Notes: generated by a model from the letters alone, not told the origin. A stretch of DNA of 36,597 nucleotides from an uncultured Bacilli bacterium (GCA_944358735.1 CALVRT010000095.1:1-36597); one strand, 5' to 3'; shown: positions 23,201 to 31,480, counted from the stretch's first letter. Made by a program: numbers and translations.

Positions 23201-23336
23201 CAAGGCCTTTAATAATTTCTTCCATATCCTGCTTAAAGGTTTCACGATTTTTATTTGGTAAAAGACTTAATATTTGTTCCATATCATTCTCATCGATTAT
23301 TATACTTATAATCGCCTTTATTTCTTCTTGAGTCAC
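20262..23336 (-). CDS. Protein with five helicase-associated (HA) repeats, a possible RelE-like domain and a coiled-coil tail
   Basis: A 1024-residue protein. Residues 1-100 are helical. Residues about 115-185 (VKKAFDRIRADF, QIRVLFRMLPNNYVYVVGVI) look like a RelE/ParE-type fold; this is tentative. Five HA repeats follow (about 280-350, 374-430, 477-535, 609-670, 732-795), with marks such as CVRWLTEQR, WLKDQR and LDIDWTYG. Then comes an acidic Glu/Pro repeat tail (about 820-930) and a coiled coil ending with LEEESRQLDEQISA. HA domains usually sit behind helicase motors and bind nucleic acid; here the motor is the separate gene upstream. GTG start with AGGAGG at good spacing, and its own extended -10 promoter. 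Confidence 0.8.
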   Translation of the reverse strand: MTQEEIKAIISIIIDENDMEQILSLLPNKNRETFKQDMEEIIKGLEQEKQAMLELISENDKEELNIEDLEEKIDFCRDYLNGIEIEEERYSDKIIIAKNDKDNMPFVEDLGKIDRSEYWAVKKAFDRIRADFTCDGQLIENLNYYDNIFRSRGNKQIRVLFRMLPNNYVYVVGVIQKKGDWPKSVQDYVKKRCENTDASLARTAELIKDSEKLEELLNQSDEVIKGFFNLIPLKKNEKEEFAEKITEDEPVIKEELNQPEERPASKIPYNENPEFKSLDSDWRAMFGIAKMVYDKLGYVDPQYNEQVVKAKLGKWLDVQRARAKKGELSPVEIEALTSIDIELPEPSITNAKKEEYDDGDIELLKDAIIGDVDRAWLKKYREVKEYYHKVGAINVPIKNCVRWLTEQRCLYHLNLLSETEIVLLERLDIDWTYGIDNNDIEKMWKKLRKNGKIPEDYPLAKLSEEDKSLPNGVSLDWESNLKEVRLHYNQKGNINEKISGCTRWLKDQRVNYHFGLLNDYQITELEKLHIDWTYDIKNSTLADKRRTYIKAGILPKDFPIVTLESILEGKTSSENKQELIDKHGFMKDQTEEKDINVQAEETLSNIDKNWMENYNMLIEYQIVNKTNVVEFSVSYKGCKLGHWLRAQQRAYWNLELDESKINMLNRQNIDWTYGLKEEFITSSKRYLMENEVKEDAVTEVIEPPIEQAKEKKYSSLKDLTEGNIPEELNNVSGKEWLKYFLAYKDYVETRGTVEVSSWYRHNGVNIGSWIPAQRWDKRNNKLSRLQINLLNEVGMDWEIKNAKEQNEIDFTLDFDESFAPKEKPAVSEEPEKTEVVSDEKIEAKIPEKVAEEISSQTIESTKEVEMPEEVSETKPEVSEEPEKTEVISDEEIETKTPEKVAEEISSQAIEPTKETEMSEEVSSQTIEPTKETEIDQRLKDVSKSNEEMALANQRKRERLSELQALLDEQRRQEKIKELQALAEEKRRLEEESRQLDEQISAILGQLGIDSDLKEKANGDDGKSR
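20335..20379. repeat. Shared coiled-coil tail, copy in the HA-repeat gene
   Basis: Partner of 19179-19223; 42 of 45 bases are identical, encoding the same peptide. Confidence 0.8.
20521..20880. repeat. Nested tandem repeats in the acidic tail of the HA-repeat gene
   Basis: The text TCTATAG(C/T)CTGACTAGAAA recurs at 20557, 20608 and 20761, so the spacings are 51 and 153 bp, that is 17 codons and three times 17. The long 153-bp units are nearly identical (peptide EEPEKTEV and EKVAEEISSQ in each). Repeat-number change by slippage is likely between strains. Confidence 0.75.
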
Positions 23337-23365
23337 TGTATCCCTCCTACTCGTCTATTATTTTT

Positions 23366-23374
23366 ATTATAGCA
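23366..23374 (-). promoter_or_regulatory. Extended -10 promoter of the HA-repeat gene
   Basis: On the minus strand TGCTATAAT (TGnTATAAT), about 29 bp before the GTG start. A T-run between the helicase stop and this box could act as a weak terminator. Confidence 0.6.
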
Positions 23375-23401
23375 CACTCTAATAAAAAAAAGAAGAACAA
23401 T

Positions 23402-26083
23402 TTAATTAATTCTATTTACTTTACGCCCATTTAAATATCTTACTTTTATGCTTTCTTGTCTTTCTTGTTCGTATCGTTCTTTTACATTAATAGCATATGC
23501 GTTAGTACTAGCCATTAAATTTTCATATTTGTTAGTTTTAATAAAGATTTTATCTAGCTGACCTTTAGTGAGTAGTCCTTTAACTATATCATATTCATCG
23601 TATAATCTTTGTTCTTCTTCGTCCTTACTATTTTTATATGGTATGTGCTTATTTTTATTATAAAATAACACATAACGTACTAATACTTCTTCTATTTTTA
23701 ATTCGTTTAATATTTTATCTAAAGCTGTTTTTAACATAGCCAGTTGATTATCCTTTTCAAAACGCTCGGTTTCATTATTAACCTGCTTAAAATCAGCAAT
23801 AATTTGCTTAATCTCCGATTTTAATAATTCACTAATATTTTCTTCTTCCAAACTTTGTAGTAAATTCTCATAATAACTAATATCAGCAACTACCCTATCA
23901 TAAAAAATAATTAAATTTACTTCATCCATTTCAAAAGCATCTTTTAAAAAATCATTTATTGATATAAAATTATCTTTTTTTAATTTTTCATAATATTGTT
24001 GTTGCTTTATTTTATTTATCATCGTGAAAACATACGATTTTTCAGCTTCTGAAAGTTCACTAAACATTATTTGGTATCTCGTATCATTTAAATAATCACT
24101 AATACTTTGAGCATAATTAATTATTTTATCAACTACATCTTTTCTTATTTTTGATTTCTTTTCTATTTTTTGCTCATTTATTTTTGAAACAGTGTTTAAT
24201 AATTTTTCAGCAATGACTGAATATTTATCATTATTTAATCTAACTATTCTAGATAAAGCAATTTTAGTATATATAGGAACACTTTCATTTTGACAATTCT
24301 CAACTGTTTCTTTTAAAAACTTCAAAATTTCAAGTTCACTAACATTTAAGTTTAAAATCAATTTTTCCCAAACTGTTAATGGATAGTTTTTAACAATTTT
24401 TCTTATTTCTTTTCTGATTGTTCGGTTTCCATTAGTTAAAAATTCTAAATAAATATCCGCCAAACTATTTTTTTCAAGTTCTTCTAATACCGGAATATTT
24501 TCTTTTAAATATGTAAATAATTTTTCTTTATTAGTTTCATATTCAGCTTTCTTTTTTAGATAAACACTGTCATACCCGTTTAATTGTTTTAACCTTTCTT
24601 CTTCAGAAACCATTAAAGAATTTGGCAATAAAACATTTAAAGATTTAAGCCTTTCTAACTGATTATTAGTAATATAATCTTCATATCTAAAGATTAAATT
24701 ATATGCTTTTTTAACTTCTTTATCTTTGATAATAAACGATACAATTATACCTCTTATTCGGTTAGCTTTTTTATATTTAGTTAATAAATATATCGCATTT
24801 TCTATTCGTGAATCAATTATTTTTTCTCTCGTAATACTATTTTTTATAGTGTTTAATTCAGAAAGTATTTCTTTTGAAGAATCAAGAATTTTAAATTTAG
24901 CTAAAATGCTGTCATAAAAAGCACATTTTTCTGGTTTCTTAACTTTTAATGCCTTAACCGCTTCTTCAATATCTTCATATATTCCTGTAATTTCCGAGTG
25001 AGAATTAAAATTATTAACTGAATCAAATATTTTAATATCTCTGTCTCTACTAGAAGTCGATAATGCTCTACCTATTTGTTGTAAATAAATAATTGGTGAT
25101 GTTGTTTTTCTATTTAAAATAACTCCATTAACTTTATCAACGTGAACCCCTTCATTTAGAACATTAACGGCAAATAATATAGAAAGGCCTCCTCTATCCT
25201 GATTAAAACTATCTAACTCTTCCTTATTTTCTTCTCTAGTTTGATTACTATGAACCTCATATCTTTTAACATTTTCAAAATGCCGAAACCACACTTCACT
25301 TTGTCTTTTACACTCTTGTAATTCACCTAAAGTTGAACAAAAGATAATATATTTTTCACCATCTTTAATATATTTATCAAAAAGGTTTGTATAAGCAAAT
25401 TCAGGGTCAACTTCATTTTTAACGACTTCTAATCTTTTCATTAATTGTTTTTTTTCTTCACAAAAAGATAATGATTGAACTTTTTTTAAGGCTTCTTGAT
25501 ATTCTTTATATAAAGTAACCGGTGATGTAATATAAGTTGGGGCTGGTAAAAGACCTTCAATAATAGCTTCTGCCAAAGTCTTGGTTGAAGCTACATTATT
25601 ATCAAAAAGTTCGGTCGTCATATTACGAGCATTATCTAAATATCTAATTGGTGTAGCCGTAAGACCAATAAACTTTTTATCTTCTTCTGAAGCGTCTAAA
25701 ATGGCTTTTAGTTCTTTTAATTTTTTATTAGTCTTGGCGGCTCCTGTCCGGTGATATTCGTCAAAAATAAAAACATCATATTTATCATAAAGCTCTTTCA
25801 TATCTAAATCTAAAAGAGTACGATAAATCATTGTATCAACATTTAATTCTTCAGAATCTAATCCTAAAGTTTGGGCATCACGTTCTAGCAATTGGTCCAA
25901 AATCGGATAAGTTGGCGCGAGATATAAAGCTTTTTTATCTTGGTGTTCAGCCAAATATTTAAGTGCGATAAAACTTTTTCCAGTCCCGGTTGCGTGATTA
26001 ATAACTGCACATTTATTATCTTCAAGCATTTCTAAAAGACATTTATATCCCTGCTCATTATGTTCAAATAATTTTAACGACAA
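23402..26083 (-). CDS. SF2 DEAD/DEAH-type helicase with long unassigned C-terminus
   Basis: An 893-residue protein. The ATPase core (about 1-370) shows Walker A ATGTGKS (31-37), a DEAH-variant DEYH box, motif III LTATP, and motif VI QQIGRALS. The set resembles type I/III restriction and HA-family helicases. The remaining 500 residues are helical and unassigned; a segment near the end (FYNKNKHIPYKNSKDEEEQR) recalls a divergent HA unit. The start is chosen as TTG, 8 bases after AAAGGAG; the GTG nine bases upstream overlaps the ribosome site. The HA-repeat gene follows. No methylase, nuclease or Cas gene adjoins it. Confidence 0.82.
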   Translation of the reverse strand: MSLKLFEHNEQGYKCLLEMLEDNKCAVINHATGTGKSFIALKYLAEHQDKKALYLAPTYPILDQLLERDAQTLGLDSEELNVDTMIYRTLLDLDMKELYDKYDVFIFDEYHRTGAAKTNKKLKELKAILDASEEDKKFIGLTATPIRYLDNARNMTTELFDNNVASTKTLAEAIIEGLLPAPTYITSPVTLYKEYQEALKKVQSLSFCEEKKQLMKRLEVVKNEVDPEFAYTNLFDKYIKDGEKYIIFCSTLGELQECKRQSEVWFRHFENVKRYEVHSNQTREENKEELDSFNQDRGGLSILFAVNVLNEGVHVDKVNGVILNRKTTSPIIYLQQIGRALSTSSRDRDIKIFDSVNNFNSHSEITGIYEDIEEAVKALKVKKPEKCAFYDSILAKFKILDSSKEILSELNTIKNSITREKIIDSRIENAIYLLTKYKKANRIRGIIVSFIIKDKEVKKAYNLIFRYEDYITNNQLERLKSLNVLLPNSLMVSEEERLKQLNGYDSVYLKKKAEYETNKEKLFTYLKENIPVLEELEKNSLADIYLEFLTNGNRTIRKEIRKIVKNYPLTVWEKLILNLNVSELEILKFLKETVENCQNESVPIYTKIALSRIVRLNNDKYSVIAEKLLNTVSKINEQKIEKKSKIRKDVVDKIINYAQSISDYLNDTRYQIMFSELSEAEKSYVFTMINKIKQQQYYEKLKKDNFISINDFLKDAFEMDEVNLIIFYDRVVADISYYENLLQSLEEENISELLKSEIKQIIADFKQVNNETERFEKDNQLAMLKTALDKILNELKIEEVLVRYVLFYNKNKHIPYKNSKDEEEQRLYDEYDIVKGLLTKGQLDKIFIKTNKYENLMASTNAYAINVKERYEQERQESIKVRYLNGRKVNRIN

Positions 26084-26101
26084 TACTTTCACTCCTTTCT
26101 T

Positions 26102-26129
26102 AAAAGAAAGCTAGGAACGATTCCTAGCT
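26102..26129 (-). terminator. Terminator after the sigma-factor gene
   Basis: A 9-bp perfect stem, AGCTAGGAA with TTCCTAGCT, has a 3-base loop and is followed on the minus strand by TTCTTTT. It separates the sigma gene from the helicase gene, so the helicase may depend on read-through or a weak promoter. Confidence 0.8.
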
Positions 26130-26131
26130 AT

Positions 26132-27418
26132 TTAACGTATATAATCATATACCTTACTGCTTCTTAATGGATGACGTAGTTTAGCTAACGTTTTACTTTC
26201 AATTTGTCTAATGCGTTCTCTTGTAACTCCAAATAATCGGCCTACTTCCTCTAAAGTTCTTGGGATTCCATCTACAAGGCCAAAACGAAGACTAATAACC
26301 TTTTGTTCTCTTGGTGCTAAAACATCTAATATTCTATTTATATCATCTTGAAGCATAGTATAGCTAGCCATTTCAAAAGGGTCAACTGATAAAGGCGTCA
26401 TATTTAACGGCAACATCCCATCTTCAGTTATTGAACTATCTTGCATTATTCCTTCTTCATAATAGCCGTTTTCATAAATGTTTTCTAATTCCTCATTTAT
26501 TAAAGCATCATAATTTATAGCATCATTAGCAAATTCTTTTAATTCTCTAACTCTTTCGGGTGGCAATCCCAACTGGTCGGCTAAATCCTTATCAGTTGGC
26601 GTATAACCTAATGATTCTTCTAATTCTCTAGTTATATTAGCAATTTTATTAATAGTTTCTAAAATATTAGCTGGAATTCTAATAGTTCGAGCCTCATCTA
26701 CAATAAATCTACCCAAGTTTAAGTTCCAAACATTAACATAGGTACTTAACTGATTTTTACTAGCTTCTTGATAAAATTTAAATATATACTTATCTACAGC
26801 TTTTATAGTTAACATAAATGAGAGCATATACTTATCTTCTTCTGATAAATTATATTTATAAAATTTTTTTACAATAGGTATAGCTAACCGAAGACTATGA
26901 GTGATTAAATCTTCTCTTAATTCTTTATATTTTGTTAGAGTTTGCTGATAAGCTTCTAAAATATTAGCATCTTCACAATTATCAATATCTAGTGACTCAT
27001 AAGCATCAAGCATTCTTTTATATTCAGCAAGTATTCTTAATTTACGTTTTTGCGTTCTTTTAGGATAAGGTTTCGTAGCATCATTTAATAACGTCTTATT
27101 AACAGCAAACCTTGAATAACCCTCAAGTTCATTTTCCGCTGTACTATCATTACCACGAAGACTATAGCCAGCTTCATTAATATAATCATAAGCCACTTGG
27201 ATTTCGGCTGCATTTAAATCATTACCATCAATTTTAATTTCTAAAATCTTACCCAAAGGGATAACTATTTTATAATCTTTAGCATCAATTCCTTTTCGAT
27301 ATTCACGGGCAAGTTCTTCTACAGCTTTAATTATTTTTTGTTCTTTTTCCGCAGGTACATCTTCTAAAAAATTAAGTTCTTCTTCAAATTCATAATAATC
27401 ATAATCTTTAACTAACAT
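26132..27418 (-). CDS. Diverged RpoD-like sigma-70 factor
   Basis: A 428-residue sigma factor. Region 4 is well conserved ([49 protein letters not shown]), so -35 recognition should be normal. Region 3 is recognisable ([10 protein letters not shown], then [14 protein letters not shown]). Region 2 is much changed: the usual DLIQEGNIGL is replaced by [18 protein letters not shown], and the usual TYATWWIRQA by [11 protein letters not shown], keeping only one Trp of the melting pair. About 150 residues precede it. It could be the primary sigma of a diverged lineage or an alternative factor. It has a perfect-looking promoter; GGGGG precedes the ATG. Confidence 0.85.
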   Translation of the reverse strand: MLVKDYDYYEFEEELNFLEDVPAEKEQKIIKAVEELAREYRKGIDAKDYKIVIPLGKILEIKIDGNDLNAAEIQVAYDYINEAGYSLRGNDSTAENELEGYSRFAVNKTLLNDATKPYPKRTQKRKLRILAEYKRMLDAYESLDIDNCEDANILEAYQQTLTKYKELREDLITHSLRLAIPIVKKFYKYNLSEEDKYMLSFMLTIKAVDKYIFKFYQEASKNQLSTYVNVWNLNLGRFIVDEARTIRIPANILETINKIANITRELEESLGYTPTDKDLADQLGLPPERVRELKEFANDAINYDALINEELENIYENGYYEEGIMQDSSITEDGMLPLNMTPLSVDPFEMASYTMLQDDINRILDVLAPREQKVISLRFGLVDGIPRTLEEVGRLFGVTRERIRQIESKTLAKLRHPLRSSKVYDYIR

Positions 27419-27445
27419 AATATTCCCCCTTTTCTAATGATGCAT

Positions 27446-27473
27446 ATTATATACTTTTTTTCAAATTTGTCAA
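27446..27473 (-). promoter_or_regulatory. Sigma-A-type promoter of the sigma-factor gene
   Basis: On the minus strand TTGACA - 16 bp - TATAAT, about 28 bp before the ATG. Confidence 0.8.
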
Positions 27474-27480
27474 ATTCACG

Positions 27481-27504
27481 AAAAAAAACTGCCTTAAGCA
27501 GCTT
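27481..27504 (-). terminator. Terminator with the stop codon in its loop (glucosaminidase 2)
   Basis: CTGC-CTTAA-GCAG hairpin with extra A/T pairs, followed by T8 on the minus strand. The TAA stop lies in the loop, as in paralogue 1. Confidence 0.75.
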
Positions 27505-28216
27505 TAATTTCATTCATATAAGCGGTAACTTGACTCGCCCAAGTACTACTAGCCGCATATTTTGGACCAATAGTCTCTGGCGTCGTTAATCCTTGGCTAA
27601 AATAATTACTATAAAGGTTATTCATATAAGCACTAATACCTTCTTCTAACGTGGCAAAAGCTTTATATGAGCCCCCATTACAACCAGGACTACCTTTCAT
27701 ACCTCCCACATTATTACACTGTTTTAAAAGTGTACTACAATTCCACTTACAACCTGTTTCGTGCATAACAATCGCTACAGATAAGTAAGGGTCTATACCC
27801 AAAGATATAGCTTTTGAAGCAAAAGTTTCCCCATAACCTGCTAAATCAGAAGATAATGTTCTGTTTAATTTAGCTGAAAGTTCTTCCATTGTTAGACCAT
27901 CATAAACGATAGCTTTTTTAGCTTCTTCCTCTTGCTTACGCTTTAATTCTTCAGCTTCTTTTGCTTCTCTTTCTTTTTCTTCTTCATTGATTTTCTTTAA
28001 TCTTTCAACATTAACATCGACTTTAAGTTCTTCAGGCGAACTTGTAAAGTCTTCATCCAAATTAAGCTCGATTTCCTCGCTCTCTAAAGCATTTGTATTT
28101 AAAACAACATGTTTTTCCTCTTTATCAAGTGCGAGTACGACAGAACAATAAATTGTTCCAAGTAATGTAATGATTACGGCCATACTAACGGCCTTAATCG
28201 ATCCACTTGTTTTCAT
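27494..28216 (-). CDS. Membrane-anchored glucosaminidase-like protein (paralogue 2)
   Basis: A 240-residue protein with an N-terminal membrane segment (about 9-30), a highly charged Glu/Lys coiled-coil linker (about 70-100) and a C-terminal glucosaminidase/lysozyme-like domain (about 103-240). The catalytic glutamate is in VMHETG; CKWNC and NNVGGM follow; the end STWASQVTAYMNEIKAA matches paralogue 1. The linker differs: coiled coil here, Glu/Pro-rich there, which suggests different placement in the envelope. The ATG after GGAGAGGGTG is chosen over the GTG inside that site. Monocistronic, with a clear promoter. Confidence 0.82.
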   Translation of the reverse strand: MKTSGSIKAVSMAVIITLLGTIYCSVVLALDKEEKHVVLNTNALESEEIELNLDEDFTSSPEELKVDVNVERLKKINEEEKEREAKEAEELKRKQEEEAKKAIVYDGLTMEELSAKLNRTLSSDLAGYGETFASKAISLGIDPYLSVAIVMHETGCKWNCSTLLKQCNNVGGMKGSPGCNGGSYKAFATLEEGISAYMNNLYSNYFSQGLTTPETIGPKYAASSTWASQVTAYMNEIKAA

Positions 28217-28254
28217 TTTCACCCTCTCCTGCTTTTTTGGTTGAAACAGGCCCT

Positions 28255-28283
28255 ATTCTAACACATATATTTTCCTCTGTCAA
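28255..28283 (-). promoter_or_regulatory. Sigma-A-type promoter of glucosaminidase 2
   Basis: On the minus strand TTGACA - 17 bp - TAGAAT with an upstream TG (TGTTAGAAT). Confidence 0.75.
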
Positions 28284-28337
28284 ATTTTGGCATATAATAT
28301 GCTTATCTATATTATATGCGAGATATTAAATTATTAT

Positions 28338-28363
28338 ACAAAAAAACGTGATTAATCCACGTT
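28338..28363 (-). terminator. Terminator with the stop codon in its loop (sortase)
   Basis: AACGTG pairs with CACGTT across 7 bases that include the TAA stop; a T7 run follows on the minus strand. Confidence 0.75.
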
Positions 28364-28975
28364 TTGTAGTTCAGCTATATAAATGGTTTGCTCGGTATCA
28401 CTATCTTTAGTACAAGTAATCATTGTTAAAGTTTGCTTGTTTTTATTACGATATATCGTAACATCACCATCTTTAGTCTCATTATAAATATTAACTATTT
28501 TATATTCATATTTATGATTTTTATAAGTAATATAAGCCACATCCCCAACTACCAATTGATATAAATGCTTAAAATAACCTAAATAACTACTGCCAGAATG
28601 AGCAACTAATATAACATTACCATTCTTTTCATCAGGATAGTTAGAAGGTTCTAAAAAAGTTACATTATGACTAACATTATTATATTCATTATCTTTATCA
28701 TAAAATCCCCGATTTAAATTTATTTTGGGAATATCGAGGATACCTAAATATTCACCTGTATCATATTCAGGATTGGGCTGCTTTGGTTCTTCTGTTTCTT
28801 CGGCCTCAACATTTTGCGGAGTATTATCTTCTTCTTCTGTCGCTAAAGCAATACTTATTTGCTCATAAGCTGCTTCTTTTTTTTCACGAAAATAATTAGA
28901 AAGGAGCAAAAAAGAGCCTAATAATATAATTAAAACACCAATTGTAACAATCATTTTATTACTTAATTTATGCAT
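28352..28975 (-). CDS. Sortase family transpeptidase
   Basis: A 207-residue membrane-anchored sortase. One N-terminal helix (about 9-28), an acidic linker (46-72), and a sortase domain opening GEYLGILDIPKI. The catalytic His is His126 (LVAHSGSS) and the Cys is Cys188 (TMITCTKD). The usual Arg about eight residues after the Cys is Gln196 (DTEQTIYIAEL), a form I associate with one Bacillota sortase group. No LPxTG-type substrate is in the window. The start is set at the ATG after GGTGA; the ATG 12 bases upstream would lie at or before the predicted transcription start and has no ribosome site. Confidence 0.85.
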   Translation of the reverse strand: MHKLSNKMIVTIGVLIILLGSFLLLSNYFREKKEAAYEQISIALATEEEDNTPQNVEAEETEEPKQPNPEYDTGEYLGILDIPKINLNRGFYDKDNEYNNVSHNVTFLEPSNYPDEKNGNVILVAHSGSSYLGYFKHLYQLVVGDVAYITYKNHKYEYKIVNIYNETKDGDVTIYRNKNKQTLTMITCTKDSDTEQTIYIAELQNVD

Positions 28976-28991
28976 AAAGTTCACCATTAAA

Positions 28992-29020
28992 ATTATATCA
29001 AAAAAAACTTTTCCTTACAA
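28992..29020 (-). promoter_or_regulatory. Promoter of the sortase gene
   Basis: On the minus strand TTGTAA - 17 bp - TATAAT. The transcription start expected near 28985 leaves a leader of about ten bases. Confidence 0.65.
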
Positions 29021-29029
29021 CTTATTTTT

Positions 29030-29056
29030 TTAGCACTCCTCCTTGACAAGTGCTAA
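29030..29056. promoter_or_regulatory. CIRCE element (HrcA operator)
   Basis: TTAGCACTC - 9 bp - AAGTGCTAA, against the consensus TTAGCACTC-N9-GAGTGCTAA: one mismatch, in the right arm. It overlaps the -35 box of the clpB promoter, the usual position for HrcA repression relieved by heat stress. Confidence 0.9.
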
Positions 29057-29070
29057 AATAGTGGTATAAT
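29043..29070 (+). promoter_or_regulatory. clpB promoter
   Basis: TTGACA - 16 bp - TATAAT with TGG before the -10 (extended -10). The -35 lies inside the CIRCE element. Confidence 0.85.
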
Positions 29071-29102
29071 GGTATTAGATTTTAGAGAAAGGGGGGCAGA
29101 AT

Positions 29103-31208
29103 ATGCCTAATGGATATGAAGAAAATTTACAAAATGTTTTAGAAAAATATGGACGCGATATTACCGAAGCTGCCCGTAATGGCAAAATCGACCCAGTAAT
29201 TGGTCGCGACGATGAAATACGTAGTATTACGCGTATACTATCCAGAAAAACTAAAAACAATCCTGTTTTAATTGGTGAACCTGGTGTTGGTAAGACTGCT
29301 ATTGTTGAAGGTCTTGCTGGAAGAATTATCAAAGGTGACGTTCCTAGTAGTTTACAAAATAAGCGCGTTTGGGAACTTGATATGGGAGCTTTAATTGCTG
29401 GCGCAAAATACCGGGGTGAATTTGAAGACCGGTTAAAAGCCGTTCTTAAAGAAGTTAAAGACTCAAATGGCGAAATTATTATGTTCATCGATGAAATTCA
29501 TATGATAGTTGGTGCTGGAGCTTTAGAAGGTGCAATGGATGCTGGTAATATGCTTAAACCAATGCTTGCTCGAGGTGAAATTCATTGTATTGGGGCAACA
29601 ACATTAAATGAATACCGCAAATACATCGAAAAAGATGGGGCTTTGGAGCGTAGATTCCAAAAGGTTCAAGTTAAAGAACCAACCGTTACTGATACAATTA
29701 CGATTTTAAGAGGTTTAAAATCAAGGTTTGAAGTTTATCACGGAGTTACCATTAAAGACAAAGCCCTAGTAGCAGCAGCTACTTTGTCAGACCGTTATAT
29801 TACTGATAGATTTTTACCAGACAAAGCTATTGATTTAGTCGATGAAGCTTGTGCCACTATTAAAACACAATTAGAAAGTGTTCCTGTTAACCTAGATAAT
29901 TTAACTCGTAAAATTATGAATTTAGAAGTTGAAAGAGAAGCTTTAAAGAAAGAAAAAGATGAACTTTCTAAAAATCGTTTAAATGAAATTGATGAAAAAT
30001 TAACAAGTCTCAAAGAAAAAGAAACTAATTTAAGAACAGCTTGGGAACATGAAAAAGAAGTTAATAATGAAATTAACCGTAAAAAAGAAGAAATAGAAAG
30101 CGCTAATCATAATTTAGAAGTAGCTGAAAATGCTTACGATTTAGAGACTGCCGCGAGACTTCGTCATGGCACTATTCCGCGCCTTGAAAAAGAACTTGCT
30201 GAACTTAAGAAAAATAACAAAAATTCCATCTTAAGTGATGTCGTTGATGACGAATCTATTGCCGCTATCATTTCTAAATGGACTAATATTCCTGTAAACA
30301 AACTCGCTTTAGGCGAAAAAGAAAAATTAATTCATTTAGAAGAAAATCTAGCTAAAAGAGTTAAGGGACAAGATGAAGCTTTACATTTAGTTAGTGATGC
30401 CATTAAACGAGCTAGGGCTGGCATCAAAGACCCTAATAGACCAATTGGTTCATTTATATTTCTAGGTCCAACAGGTGTTGGTAAGACTGAAGTAGCAAAA
30501 TCTTTAGCTTATGAACTTTTTGATGACGAACGTCATATGGTTAGAATTGATATGAGTGAATATATGGAAAGTCATTCAGTAGCAAGATTAATTGGTTCGC
30601 CTCCAGGATATGTTGGCTATGATGACGGTGGACAATTAACTGAAGCAGTTAGAAGAAACCCTTATAGTATTGTTTTATTTGATGAAATCGAAAAAGCTCA
30701 TCGTGATGTCTTTAATATCTTGCTTCAAATATTAGACGATGGCCGTATTACCGATTCACAAGGCCGAACTGTTGATTTTAAAAACACCATTATTATTATG
30801 ACTTCTAATTTAGGTAGTGAATATATATTAGAGGGTAATGAAAATGCTAACGATTTAGTTATGAATGAACTTAGACATACCTTCAAACCTGAATTTATCA
30901 ACCGTATTGATGAAATAATTATTTTTAAATCATTAAATAAAGACACAGTTTACGAAATTCTTGATAAAATTATTAGTGAAATTGAAAGGCGTTTAGCCGA
31001 TAAAAAACTTAAATTAACCTTAACTAAAGAAGCTAAAGACTTTATTGTGGAAAACGCTTATGATGAAAAATATGGAGCTAGACCGATAAAAAGATATGTC
31101 AGCCGTAATATTGAAACCCTTTTAGCCAATAAAATTATCGAAGATGAAATTAAATTTAATACTGAAGTTATTGTCGATGTTCAAGATAATCACTTTATAA
31201 TAAAATAA
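29103..31208 (+). CDS. clpB: ClpB disaggregase lacking the N-domain
   Basis: A 701-residue Hsp100 ATPase that, with DnaK, pulls proteins out of aggregates. It starts almost directly at the first AAA+ domain ([20 protein letters not shown]), so the usual N-domain of about 150 residues is missing, as in mycoplasma ClpB. Two AAA+ modules: Walker A GEPGVGKT (58-65) and GPTGVGKT (455-462), with Walker [10 protein letters not shown] and SIVLFDEIE. The ClpB-type middle coiled coil lies at about 295-380, and no ClpP-binding loop was seen. Pore motif KYRGEFE. GGGGGG precedes the ATG; there is no possible start upstream past the promoter. Controlled by CIRCE/HrcA. Confidence 0.95.
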   Translation: MPNGYEENLQNVLEKYGRDITEAARNGKIDPVIGRDDEIRSITRILSRKTKNNPVLIGEPGVGKTAIVEGLAGRIIKGDVPSSLQNKRVWELDMGALIAGAKYRGEFEDRLKAVLKEVKDSNGEIIMFIDEIHMIVGAGALEGAMDAGNMLKPMLARGEIHCIGATTLNEYRKYIEKDGALERRFQKVQVKEPTVTDTITILRGLKSRFEVYHGVTIKDKALVAAATLSDRYITDRFLPDKAIDLVDEACATIKTQLESVPVNLDNLTRKIMNLEVEREALKKEKDELSKNRLNEIDEKLTSLKEKETNLRTAWEHEKEVNNEINRKKEEIESANHNLEVAENAYDLETAARLRHGTIPRLEKELAELKKNNKNSILSDVVDDESIAAIISKWTNIPVNKLALGEKEKLIHLEENLAKRVKGQDEALHLVSDAIKRARAGIKDPNRPIGSFIFLGPTGVGKTEVAKSLAYELFDDERHMVRIDMSEYMESHSVARLIGSPPGYVGYDDGGQLTEAVRRNPYSIVLFDEIEKAHRDVFNILLQILDDGRITDSQGRTVDFKNTIIIMTSNLGSEYILEGNENANDLVMNELRHTFKPEFINRIDEIIIFKSLNKDTVYEILDKIISEIERRLADKKLKLTLTKEAKDFIVENAYDEKYGARPIKRYVSRNIETLLANKIIEDEIKFNTEVIVDVQDNHFIIK

Positions 31209-31238
31209 CGCTATGGTTATCCATAACGTTATTTTTTT
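31204..31238. terminator. Bidirectional terminator between clpB and the XRE gene
   Basis: AATAACG + TATGG pairs with CCATA + CGTTATT (one mismatch, 4-base loop), followed by TTTTT on the plus strand. It contains the stop codons of both convergent genes. Confidence 0.8.
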
Positions 31239-31480
31239 AGCAAATCTTCAATTGATACTTCTAAAGCTTCACTTAACTTAAGCAAAGTATAAACACTAAC
31301 TCCTTGAGTAATTTTATCACTTTCTAAATTACCAATTAAAGCAGTTGAAGTCCCAATCGCTTCGGCTAACATTTCTTGAGTTAATTTTCCTTTGTTTAAA
31401 TTATATAATTTACGGTAATATTTAACGTTCTTACCTATTGCCTCATATAATTTTTCTTCATCAACTCGTTTTTGATTCAT
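31229..31480 (-). CDS. Small XRE-family helix-turn-helix regulator
   Basis: An 83-residue DNA-binding protein with a full XRE/Cro helix-turn-helix: NVKYYRKLYNLNKGKLTQEM, AEAIGTSTALIGNLE, then LLKLSEALEVSIEDLL. It holds only the DNA-binding domain. The insertion NLNKGKL makes the first turn slightly long. Targets unknown; no operon partner. GGGAG precedes the ATG. Confidence 0.88.
   Translation of the reverse strand: MNQKRVDEEKLYEAIGKNVKYYRKLYNLNKGKLTQEMLAEAIGTSTALIGNLESDKITQGVSVYTLLKLSEALEVSIEDLLKK

Noticed and set aside
23402-26083. Helicase as part of a restriction-modification or CRISPR-Cas system
   Set aside because: No methylase, specificity subunit, nuclease or Cas gene lies next to it; the neighbours are HA-repeat and DUF4116 proteins.
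29075-29488. 137-residue minus-strand open frame opposite clpB
   Set aside because: The clpB frame is unmistakable, and the antisense frame has no start signal or recognisable domain.
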